Of a DNA stretch of 6,572 bases, positions 1 through 5,940 are shown in pieces. The stretch's first letter is position 1. Each line of letters begins with the position of its first letter. A program made the position numbers and the translations under genes. The DNA comes from Chloroflexi bacterium UBA6265 (lineage in GTDB: Bacteria > Chloroflexota > Chloroflexia > Thermomicrobiales > UBA6265): NCBI GenBank assembly GCA_002440805.1, contig DJVD01000174.1, positions 1 through 6,572 on the forward strand. Reading direction: 5' to 3'. Below the pieces are notes generated by a model. It was not told the DNA's origin. It did no database searches and worked only from the letters and a program-made list of their open reading frames with translations.

Positions 1-87
1 ACCTCCCCAATTCGAGATGCGCAACTGTATTCAAGCGGTGGAGATTGCCGTCCACTGCCAGTGATACCTGAGGAGATTTGCCGGTGA
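1..87 (+). CDS. Possible 3' end of an upstream gene (partial, unrecognised)
   Basis: Frame 1 is open from the first base of the window to a TGA at 85-87, giving 28 codons that end in PVIPEEICR. The stop overlaps the GTG start of the next gene (84-86) in a GTGA arrangement, a classic four-base overlap of co-translated genes. The other two forward frames close earlier (stops at 62-64 and 69-71), so they could also be the tail of a gene. The fragment is too short to recognise a family. A 28-codon open stretch is expected by chance fairly often in GC-rich DNA, so only the overlap geometry supports it. If it is not coding, this stretch is the leader of gene 1, and I see no convincing promoter in it. 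Confidence 0.25.
   Translation, partial: TSPIRDAQLYSSGGDCRPLPVIPEEICR
70..75 (+). promoter_or_regulatory. Ribosome binding site deciding the start of gene 1
   Basis: GAGGAG is a strong Shine-Dalgarno match. It lies eight bases before the GTG at 84 but only two bases before the TTG at 78. The spacing selects GTG 84 and shortens the longest reading frame by two codons. Confidence 0.75.
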
Positions 88-1313
88 ACACCACTTTCAG
101 TCGTATCCTGGCCCTTGTGAGCGCCGTATTGATAGGTGTTTCCATTTCCCTGACAGGTTCTGGGTTCGCCCTGGCACAGGATCCTCCCGAGGCGCCAGTC
201 GCGACGCCGGATCCGTCATTGGCAACCAGGTTTGCCCTCAACCCGGTTGGAGAAAATGGGGCCTCGTATTTCGATGATGTCGAAGTTCTCGCTGGCACCT
301 CAGTGACACTGGAGGCATCCCTTCTCAATTTCGGTGACTCTCCGGTTAATCTTCGCCTCTATCTGACGACTGCCACCAGTGGTGCGAATGGTGGGTATGT
401 TGCCGGCCCACGAGATGCAGAGCTTCACGGATCTGCCACATGGATCACCTACCCCGACCAGGAGATGACGCTCCAGCCTGGTGAGACCGTGATCATCCCT
501 TTCACGGTGAATGTGCCAGCAGGTACCGCACCAGGGCAATACATTTCATCCCTCGTGGCCGAAACAGAGGATACCTTCCCAATACCTGGAGTGGACCTTA
601 TTGATCAGCGCATCCGTTTTGCGATGGCCGTGGGGATTCTGGTTCCAGGGGAAATGCACCAGTCCTTCACGCTCGGTGAACCCATCATGAATCGTGAGAA
701 TATCGTCGTCCCTATTACCAACACGGGCAATTATCTTGTTCGGCCAGCCGGCACGATGGAGCTTACAGATAGCGAGGGCGAGGTGGTGTTCACCAGCCCT
801 GTCGAGCTCGGGTCAGTTTACGCTGGCCTGACCACGGACATCGCGGTTCGCCTTCCCGTTGCACTTGAGCCCGGAGACTACACACTGTTGCTTACACTGG
901 AGGATTCGGATTCGGGTGCGACGGCAGCGATCCAGAGCGCCACGCTCACGGTGATGTCCAGCGAACGGCCCGCACAGTTCACGCTCGGCGAGTATGCAAT
1001 CGAGCCGAATGCCGAGGAAATCGCCTTTGCGAATGTGACAGTTACGCTCGACAACGCGGGACAGCAAATCGCGGCGGCGAACGTGACGTTGATCGTGTCG
1101 CGAGATGGAAAACTTGTGGAGAAGTTTCCGCTTGCCTCAAGCCAGGTTCTGGTCAACGGAGAGAATGTGCTTAGCGCACGCTACATTCCCGCCACAGACT
1201 GGGAAGCGGGCACCTACACGTTCGAGATTGTTGTTGAATCCATGAGTCCCGAGGGCCAGCCACAGGCCGAGCTGCTCAATGTGCCGCTGGAAGCAGAGAT
1301 CATCATTCCCTGA
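84..1313 (+). CDS. Secreted multi-domain beta-sandwich protein, WxL-interacting/DUF916-like
   Basis: The 409-residue product has a typical Sec signal peptide: an Arg at residue 7, a hydrophobic core at about 9-24, and an ALA site predicted to cleave after residue 31. Proline-rich QDPPEAPVATPDPS follows. Residues about 48-190 resemble the peptidoglycan-binding domain of WxL-interacting proteins (DUF916): an SYFDDVEVLAGTS opening, an N-F-G-D-S turn, then QPGETVIIPFTVNVPAGTAPGQY, where the Pro-Gly and PxGxxPGxY turns are characteristic of that fold. Residues about 192-290 and 297-402 are two related Ig-like units. Both open with QSFTLGE or QFTLGE and carry a late Asp/Gly-x-Tyr-T strand (EPGDYTLLLTLED, EAGTYTFEIVVES). 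Family members usually end in a membrane helix and basic tail; this one ends in PLEAEIIIP with no anchor, so it should be released or held non-covalently. Role inferred: envelope scaffold or adhesion. The downstream MMPL gene suggests an envelope function, but no reaction can be assigned. Confidence 0.8.
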   Translation: MNTTFSRILALVSAVLIGVSISLTGSGFALAQDPPEAPVATPDPSLATRFALNPVGENGASYFDDVEVLAGTSVTLEASLLNFGDSPVNLRLYLTTATSGANGGYVAGPRDAELHGSATWITYPDQEMTLQPGETVIIPFTVNVPAGTAPGQYISSLVAETEDTFPIPGVDLIDQRIRFAMAVGILVPGEMHQSFTLGEPIMNRENIVVPITNTGNYLVRPAGTMELTDSEGEVVFTSPVELGSVYAGLTTDIAVRLPVALEPGDYTLLLTLEDSDSGATAAIQSATLTVMSSERPAQFTLGEYAIEPNAEEIAFANVTVTLDNAGQQIAAANVTLIVSRDGKLVEKFPLASSQVLVNGENVLSARYIPATDWEAGTYTFEIVVESMSPEGQPQAELLNVPLEAEIIIP

Positions 1314-1318
1314 GTGCG

Positions 1319-1348
1319 CAGGGCAGGCGCCTAAAGCCGCCTGCCCTG
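1319..1348 (+). terminator. Strong hairpin after gene 1, terminator-like but without a T tract
   Basis: An 11-bp perfect stem pairs CAGGGCAGGCG (1319-1329) with CGCCTGCCCTG (1338-1348) around an eight-base loop. It starts five bases after the TGA of gene 1. What follows (gacattgtgg) is not T-rich, so it is not a canonical intrinsic terminator. It could terminate weakly, protect the mRNA 3' end, or reduce readthrough into the transporter gene 152 bases further on. Confidence 0.6.
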
Positions 1349-1449
1349 GACATTGTGGCCCCCAGAAATCCCCACCGACCGTTTCTGGTTATCCCTACCA
1401 TTATGTTTACCGTATGCCTTCTCCGTCTCCACCCCGTTGCGGGACGACA

Positions 1450-1481
1450 CTGACCTCGAGTGAGGAATTCTCCTCGGTCAG
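1450..1481 (+). promoter_or_regulatory. Leader hairpin upstream of the MMPL gene, possible translational or attenuation switch
   Basis: The outer arms CTGACC (1450-1455) and GGTCAG (1476-1481) pair perfectly. Inside them GAGGA (1462-1466) pairs with TCCTC (1471-1475) around a four-base loop, leaving a six-base bulge on the 5' side. The CTCC within this element (1470-1473) is also complementary to the transporter's Shine-Dalgarno GGAG (1490-1493), so two mutually exclusive structures can be drawn. The pairing is visible in the sequence. Any regulatory function is inference, because GAGGA and CTCC words are common. The rest of the 187-base gap holds an AT-richer patch around 1385-1410 with only weak -10-like words. 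Confidence 0.35.
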
Positions 1482-1489
1482 AGTCGTGT

Positions 1490-1493
1490 GGAG
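1490..1493 (+). promoter_or_regulatory. Ribosome binding site of the MMPL gene
   Basis: GGAG lies seven bases before ATG 1501. A TAA at 1495-1497 is in frame with the gene two codons before the ATG, so translation cannot begin further upstream. Spacing and stop together fix the start. Confidence 0.75.
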
Positions 1494-1500
1494 TTAAGAG

Positions 1501-3708
1501 ATGGATTCACGAAGCAGTGTGACAGGAAGGATTGGTCGTTTTAGTGCAGCTCGCCCGTGGTGGGTGATTGCGGTCTGGATCGTCCTCGCAGCTACGATTG
1601 TTACCGTCGGAGGCAGGGTGACCCAGGTGGAGAACGAGGACGCCTTCCTGGGCACAGTGGAATCGCAGGAAGCGTTACATATTGAAGAACAGGCGTTTAA
1701 CACCTCCGCAGCCAGTGAGATGTTGGTCGTCCATAGTGGCGAGTTCGTGGTCGACGATCCCGAATTTCAGGCGGTCGCTGATGCCTTGATGCAAAACCTC
1801 GGTGATTTCGATGGCAGTGTCGTCGGGGTTTCCTATTACTACGAGGACACCGCGAATCCCCAGATGCAGGGGCTGGTAAGCGAGGACAGGCAGACGCTGT
1901 TGATCCCGGTGCAGCTTGAGGGACAGTGGTCCGATTACGTCGACCGCTGGGAAGAGTGGGACCACGTTATCACCACGTCCACATCCCCGGGCTTCTTCGT
2001 CGGTTCAGTCGGTGATGTCAGTAGTGGTGAAATTGGCGAGATTGTCGATGAAGATCTTGAGAAGGATGTCACCATTGGCCTGCCGACTGCGCTGATCGTC
2101 ATGATCATTGTGTTCGGGGCCCTGGTTGCTGCCGGCCTCCCGCTTGTGCTGGGTGTTGTCACGATTGTGACCGGTACCGGCCTGGTCTCAATTATCGGCA
2201 GCACGATGTACATGAGTGATATCGGATTCACCTTGCTCACCATGATTGGTTTGGCGGTGGGTATCGATTACTCCCTGGTGTTGCTGGAGCGCTACCGGGA
2301 AGAGCGGAAGCTGGGATCGCTGAAGTTGGATGCCATCGAACTCGCATCTGCAAGCGCCGGTAAAGCCGTGCTGTTCAGCGGGCTTACCACCGTCCTGGCC
2401 CTGTTCGGCGTGTTCCTGGTTCCGATGGCGGAGTTCCAGGGTATGGGCATCGCCATGTCGATGGCGGTGTTCGTGGCCGTGATCGGTGCCCTTACGCTGC
2501 TGCCGGCACTGGTCGGGTTGATTGGTGACTGGATCAACTTCCCCCGCATGGGCACCATCAGGAGACTCCGGGCGCAGGATGCCAGTCGTTCGACGGCGTA
2601 TTTCGATGAAAGTCATGTCGGCGCGTGGGGTGTGCTTGCCAAGAGCGTCGCGAAACGGCCGATCATGTACGGCGCGGGCGTTGCAGCCTTGTTGCTACTT
2701 GCAGCAGCACCGCTTTTGTCGATGGAAATCGGCCAGCCATCCGCGTTCGATATGCCGGAAAGCCGCATGTTGCAAACGTACCGGATCATCGCCGAGGATT
2801 TTTCGGCCGGCCAGGATTCGCCGCTGAAAATCGTGATGACGGGCGACAGCGCTACGCAAGAGAACGCCGACCGCATACTGGCAGCCCTTGAGGCGGAAGG
2901 CACTTTTGGCCCAGGCACGGTATCCATAAGCGACGATAAATCCGTCATGGTGGTTAGCGCCCCGTTTACGGTGGATAGCTACAGCCCAACTGCACAAGAC
3001 AAGATCACCCTCCTGCGGGACGAAATCTTGCCCGACATGAATCTTGATAAGGTGCTGGTCGGCGGCGAACCGGCGTTCACCTACGATTTCAACCACATGC
3101 TCACGGATAGCATGCCCCTGGTTGTGGGATTTGTGCTCACCTTGTGCTTCGTAGTGATGATGCTGGCATTCCGTTCGTTGGCCGTACCGGTTCTGTCTGT
3201 GGTGTTGAACCTGCTCTCGGTTGGAGCGGCGTACGGTGTCATCGTGCTGGTGTTCCAGCATGGCTTCCTGGTGGATACGCTGGGATTCAAACAGGTAGAA
3301 ACCATCGTCAACTGGCTGCCAATCATGCTCTTCTGCATGTTGTTCGGCCTCAGCATGGATTATCACGTCTTCATTCTCAGCCGCATCCGCGAGGAATGGG
3401 ATCGCACGCACGATGTCGATACGGCCATCGTTGAAGGGGTGGATCACACCGGCAAGATCATCACAGGTGCTGCGGTGATTATGGTGGCGGTGTTCGGGAG
3501 CTTCACGCTTAGCCGCAGCGTCGAGATGCAGCAGATGGGCTTTGGGCTCGCCCTGGCCATTGCGCTGGATGTGACATTGATCCGGTCTATCCTGTTGCCC
3601 GCCGGGTTGAAACTGCTGGGCGCCCGCGCCTGGTGGTGGCCATCGTGGCTGGGTTGGGTACCCCACCTGCATGTGGAAGGGACGCCTAAACCGCAACAAT
3701 CGCAGTAG
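1501..3708 (+). CDS. MMPL family (RND superfamily) envelope transporter
   Basis: The 735-residue product has the two-fold MMPL architecture. TM1 is at about 19-37, followed by an exterior domain at about 38-190, then TM2-6 (about 191-342). A cytoplasmic linker (343-385) leads to TM7 (about 388-408), a second exterior domain (about 410-535) and TM8-12 (about 537-706). Both halves keep the Asp-Tyr pair of the fourth helix: GIDYSLVLLERYREE with D256-Y257, and GLSMDYHVFILSRIREEW with D620-Y621. In mycobacterial MmpL3 the equivalent pairs form the proton relay, so proton-driven export is expected. The family moves lipids, lipid-linked glycoconjugates or hydrophobic compounds; the substrate cannot be read from this sequence. 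The length matches short members (YdfJ/MmpL11-like, a little over 700 residues), with no long C-terminal domain. The aromatic tail WWWPSWLGWVPHLHVEG is typical of family ends. It follows a secreted Ig-like protein, which suggests an envelope role. Nothing looks truncated or shifted. Confidence 0.93.
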   Translation: MDSRSSVTGRIGRFSAARPWWVIAVWIVLAATIVTVGGRVTQVENEDAFLGTVESQEALHIEEQAFNTSAASEMLVVHSGEFVVDDPEFQAVADALMQNLGDFDGSVVGVSYYYEDTANPQMQGLVSEDRQTLLIPVQLEGQWSDYVDRWEEWDHVITTSTSPGFFVGSVGDVSSGEIGEIVDEDLEKDVTIGLPTALIVMIIVFGALVAAGLPLVLGVVTIVTGTGLVSIIGSTMYMSDIGFTLLTMIGLAVGIDYSLVLLERYREERKLGSLKLDAIELASASAGKAVLFSGLTTVLALFGVFLVPMAEFQGMGIAMSMAVFVAVIGALTLLPALVGLIGDWINFPRMGTIRRLRAQDASRSTAYFDESHVGAWGVLAKSVAKRPIMYGAGVAALLLLAAAPLLSMEIGQPSAFDMPESRMLQTYRIIAEDFSAGQDSPLKIVMTGDSATQENADRILAALEAEGTFGPGTVSISDDKSVMVVSAPFTVDSYSPTAQDKITLLRDEILPDMNLDKVLVGGEPAFTYDFNHMLTDSMPLVVGFVLTLCFVVMMLAFRSLAVPVLSVVLNLLSVGAAYGVIVLVFQHGFLVDTLGFKQVETIVNWLPIMLFCMLFGLSMDYHVFILSRIREEWDRTHDVDTAIVEGVDHTGKIITGAAVIMVAVFGSFTLSRSVEMQQMGFGLALAIALDVTLIRSILLPAGLKLLGARAWWWPSWLGWVPHLHVEGTPKPQQSQ

Positions 3709-3717
3709 CAGAAATGG

Positions 3718-3754
3718 AGAAGCGCCGGTCGCCATTGAGGTGACCGGCGCTTCT
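3718..3754. terminator. Bidirectional terminator hairpin between convergent genes
   Basis: AGAAGCGCCGGTC (3718-3730) is perfectly complementary to GACCGGCGCTTCT (3742-3754), a 13-bp stem. It can be extended by three pairs, one of them G-U, leaving a five-base loop. It begins nine bases after the transporter's TAG and ends eight bases before the ATPase stop codon. The forward side is followed by GTTTCC and the reverse side by CCATTTCTGC, both only mildly T-rich. Symmetry and position in the convergent gap strongly suggest shared termination for both transcripts. Confidence 0.82.
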
Positions 3755-3762
3755 GTTTCCAG

Positions 3763-5769
3763 TTAAGCAGCCACTACCCGATAGGCAGGCAGCTCTTGGG
3801 GGTGTTCGGCCTCGTGGCGATGAAGGAGGTCGCTCCAGCCACCGCCATACCCGAGCAGCCGCAGTCCGTTGAGGATGACCAGCACCGTGCTGCCCTCGTG
3901 GCCCACCACACCGAGCGGCAACGGGATGCCCACCAGCAGGTTGGCGACAGCCAGCACAGCGATGACGCCAATGGCAAAGGCCAGGTTGACGCGAATAATC
4001 CCGCGCATCTTGCGGCTGAGTCCAATAGAGTAGCTGACTCGGGTGAGGTCGTCGCTCATCAACACGACATCGGCGGTCTCCAGCGCGGCATCAGTGCCAG
4101 CGCCACCCATGGCGATACCAACATCGGCCTTCGCCAGTGCGGGCGCATCGTTGACGCCATCGCCAAGCATCGCCACCTTGCCGTGTGTTCGCAGCTCATC
4201 GATTGCCGTCAGTTTGTCTTCCGGCAGCAGGTTGGCGCGAACATCGTCGATGCCGATCTCTCGGGCGATTGCGGCAGCTACACGGTTGTTGTCGCCGGTA
4301 AGCATGACGGTGCGCTTCACGCCGGCCGCCCGCAGTTGGGCGATGGTCTCGGCCACATGCGGACGCAGCACATCGGCCACGGCCAATACACCGATGACCC
4401 CGGTGGACGTGGCAACAAATAGCGTGCTCTTGCCTTCATCGCTGAGTCGATGTTGATGGGATCGAGCGATTTCGGAGATGGTTAATCCTTCCCGTTCCAT
4501 CATGCGATCGTTGCCCATCACCATGCGTTGGCCATCAACCGTCGCGATGATGCCGTGGCCGGGAACGGCCTCAAGGTTGCTGGCTGGCGGCAGGCTCAAT
4601 CCATCGCGCAACGCCGCCTGCACAATCGCTTCCCCAATCGGGTGTTCGCTCAGGCGTTCGGCGGCAGCGGTGGTGGCCAGGAGATGCTCGGCATCGATGC
4701 CGTTGAGCGTGACGATATCGGTCAGGTTCGGACGCCCGACGGTGAGCGTACCGGTTTTGTCGAAGGCGACGGTATCCACCGAACCGAGGGCGTCCATGGC
4801 GCGACCACCCTTAACCAGGATGCCTTTGCGGGCGGCATTGGCCAGGGCACTCAGGGTAGCGGCCGGAGTGCTGATCACCAGCGCGCAGGGGCTCATCACC
4901 ACCAGCAACGTCATGCCGCGATAAAACGCATCGCCGCGATCGACACCGTAGACCATCGGCACCAGCGTGACCAGCGCCGAGAAGAGAATGACAAACACGG
5001 CGTATTTGCCCTCAAAGCCCTCGGCGAATTCCTGCAAGTCCGATTGATCGTCTTGCGCATCGGATACCAGCTTAACGATGCGGGCAATGGTGGTATCGGT
5101 GGCAAGCTTGGTGACTTTGACATGTAGCGAGCCATTGCCGTTGATCGTGCCTGCGAACACTTCGTCGCCAGGCATGCGTTGCACGGGGATCGATTCGCCC
5201 GTGATCGCTGCCTGGTCGACAGCGGACTGACCTTCGGCGATGCGGCCGTCGACCGGGATCCGTTCTCCTGGCTGAATTAGCACGGTATCGCCAATCCGCA
5301 CGTCTGCGATATCGATCATCACGTGATTGCCGTCGCGCTCGATGCGGGCGGTTGGTGGGGTCAGGTCCATCAGCGCCCGCACTGCATCACGGGTGCGATT
5401 CATGGAATAGAACTCAAGGGCGTTGGAGGTGGAGAACAGGCTGAGCAGGATGGCACCTTCCAGCCATTGACCCAGCACCGCGGCACCGGCAGCGGCAAGC
5501 ACCATGAGGAGATCGACATTGACGTGGCCGTTGACAAGGTCGCGAATAGCATCGCGCGTGGCCAGGGTGCCACCCATCAGGTAGGCAATTACAAACACGC
5601 CAACTACGGACGCGTGCGGAACGTCCACATAGTGATCCAGCACAAACCCGAGCACGGTGAATACCCAGGATCCGATCGCCAATGCGGCCAGCACGTTATC
5701 CCGCATCCATGCCTGAACGTGGGTCGGTTTTAGAGCGGTGGTGGGCGTTGCTGCCAGTGTTTGTGCCAT
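3763..5769 (-). CDS. P1B-4 type heavy-metal efflux ATPase (CoaT/CtpD/PfeT/FrvA-like)
   Basis: The 668-residue product has every core P-type ATPase motif: TGES (190-193, actuator domain), SPC (293-295, ion-binding helix), DKTGT (337-341, with D337 the phosphorylated aspartate), SEHPIGE (HP at 376-377, nucleotide binding), TGDN (491-494) and GDGVNDAP (536-543). Metal selectivity residues are SPC rather than CPC, plus HEGST (624-628) followed by NGLRLL in the last helices. This pair defines subgroup P1B-4, whose characterised members export Co(II) or Fe(II). There is no HMA domain or CxxC in the roughly 25-residue N-terminal arm, as expected for P1B-4. The C-terminus has a small His cluster (H650, H652, H656) that might bind metal. 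ATG 5769 is chosen over ATG 5799: it begins the usual hydrophilic arm (MAQTLAATPTT) and has a weak GGGA five bases upstream, while 5799 has no Shine-Dalgarno and adds an atypical MILIGFHGIS. Neither is certain. Regulation: see the Fur-type box and promoter just upstream. Confidence 0.93.
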   Translation of the reverse strand: MAQTLAATPTTALKPTHVQAWMRDNVLAALAIGSWVFTVLGFVLDHYVDVPHASVVGVFVIAYLMGGTLATRDAIRDLVNGHVNVDLLMVLAAAGAAVLGQWLEGAILLSLFSTSNALEFYSMNRTRDAVRALMDLTPPTARIERDGNHVMIDIADVRIGDTVLIQPGERIPVDGRIAEGQSAVDQAAITGESIPVQRMPGDEVFAGTINGNGSLHVKVTKLATDTTIARIVKLVSDAQDDQSDLQEFAEGFEGKYAVFVILFSALVTLVPMVYGVDRGDAFYRGMTLLVVMSPCALVISTPAATLSALANAARKGILVKGGRAMDALGSVDTVAFDKTGTLTVGRPNLTDIVTLNGIDAEHLLATTAAAERLSEHPIGEAIVQAALRDGLSLPPASNLEAVPGHGIIATVDGQRMVMGNDRMMEREGLTISEIARSHQHRLSDEGKSTLFVATSTGVIGVLAVADVLRPHVAETIAQLRAAGVKRTVMLTGDNNRVAAAIAREIGIDDVRANLLPEDKLTAIDELRTHGKVAMLGDGVNDAPALAKADVGIAMGGAGTDAALETADVVLMSDDLTRVSYSIGLSRKMRGIIRVNLAFAIGVIAVLAVANLLVGIPLPLGVVGHEGSTVLVILNGLRLLGYGGGWSDLLHRHEAEHPQELPAYRVVAA

Positions 5770-5805
5770 TGAAATCCCGTGAAATCCGATCAATATCATC
5801 AGAGT

Positions 5806-5820
5806 TGCGAATCATTCTCA
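5806..5820. promoter_or_regulatory. Fur-family (Fur/PerR/Zur) 7-1-7 operator upstream of the ATPase
   Basis: On the plus strand the site reads TGCGAAT-C-ATTCTCA. The two seven-base arms are reverse complements with one mismatch, separated by one base, which is the 7-1-7 geometry of Fur-family operators. Read on the gene's strand, TGAGAATGATTCGCA differs from the generic TGATAATNATTATCA at three positions. It lies at roughly +5 to +19 of the predicted transcript, a position suited to repression. Identity of the regulator (Fur, PerR or Zur) cannot be decided from the site. Confidence 0.6.
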
Positions 5821-5830
5821 TCTACGAATA

Positions 5831-5839
5831 AGTATAACA
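5831..5839 (-). promoter_or_regulatory. Extended -10 promoter of the ATPase gene
   Basis: On the minus strand this reads TGTTATACT: the TGn extension followed by TATACT, one mismatch from TATAAT. No good -35 is found (AGGACG at 17-base spacing, 5854-5859), as is common for extended -10 promoters. Transcription would begin near 5824, giving a leader of about 55 bases to ATG 5769. Confidence 0.5.
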
Positions 5840-5859
5840 AGGAAGCACGATCACGTCCT

Positions 5860-5871
5860 GCATCGCGATGC
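5860..5871. promoter_or_regulatory. Perfect 12-bp palindrome GCATCGCGATGC, candidate operator
   Basis: The twelve bases are exactly self-complementary and cannot be extended. The element abuts the -35 position of the predicted ATPase promoter and sits about 70 bases before the start of the divergent XRE gene, so a protein bound there could affect both. Perfect 12-bp palindromes are uncommon by chance in a 171-base gap. Assigning it to the adjacent XRE protein is inference. Confidence 0.4.
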
Positions 5872-5928
5872 TCCCGGGCGCTTGCGACGACAGGGTATGC
5901 TAATGGTTGTATCGACGGTTTAGTGTGC

Positions 5929-5934
5929 GAAGGG
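5929..5934 (+). promoter_or_regulatory. Ribosome binding site deciding the start of the XRE gene
   Basis: GAAGGG lies six bases before ATG 5941. The reading frame is open back to an ATG at 5779, but that start has no Shine-Dalgarno and would run through the ATPase promoter and operator. Position 5941 is therefore preferred. Confidence 0.6.
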
Positions 5935-5940
5935 TGGTTC

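Noticed and set aside
1403..1497. Small leader ORFs before the MMPL gene (ATG 1403, 16 residues; ATG 1414, 27 residues ending three bases before ATG 1501)
   Set aside because: Neither start has a Shine-Dalgarno, and neither peptide has runs of a single amino acid that would suggest attenuation. The proximity of the second stop to the ATG probably reflects chance.
2695..3735. 346-codon open frame on the minus strand opposite the MMPL gene
   Set aside because: It is rich in His, Gln, Arg and Pro with no recognisable domain, lies wholly antisense to a well-supported transporter, and shows the composition expected of an antisense shadow in GC-rich coding DNA.
4528..5127. 199-codon open frame on the plus strand inside the ATPase gene (likewise 3796-4422, 4043-4456 and 5323-5733)
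   Set aside because: All are antisense to conserved ATPase motifs, have low-information compositions and match no family I recognise.
5770..5799. Ten-residue longer ATPase start at ATG 5799
   Set aside because: It has no Shine-Dalgarno upstream and adds a hydrophobic MILIGFHGIS atypical for P1B-4 N-termini. It cannot be fully excluded, since the predicted transcript includes it.
5882..5910. Promoter for the XRE gene from TTGCGA and nearby TATGCT/GCTAAT words
   Set aside because: TTGCGA and the -10-like words do not have workable spacing to each other, so no pair could be supported.
5779..5940. N-terminal extension of the XRE protein from ATG 5779
   Set aside because: It has no Shine-Dalgarno, crosses the ATPase promoter and the Fur-type box, and encodes an atypical polar stretch. 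ATG 5941 has a ribosome site and gives a normal family length.
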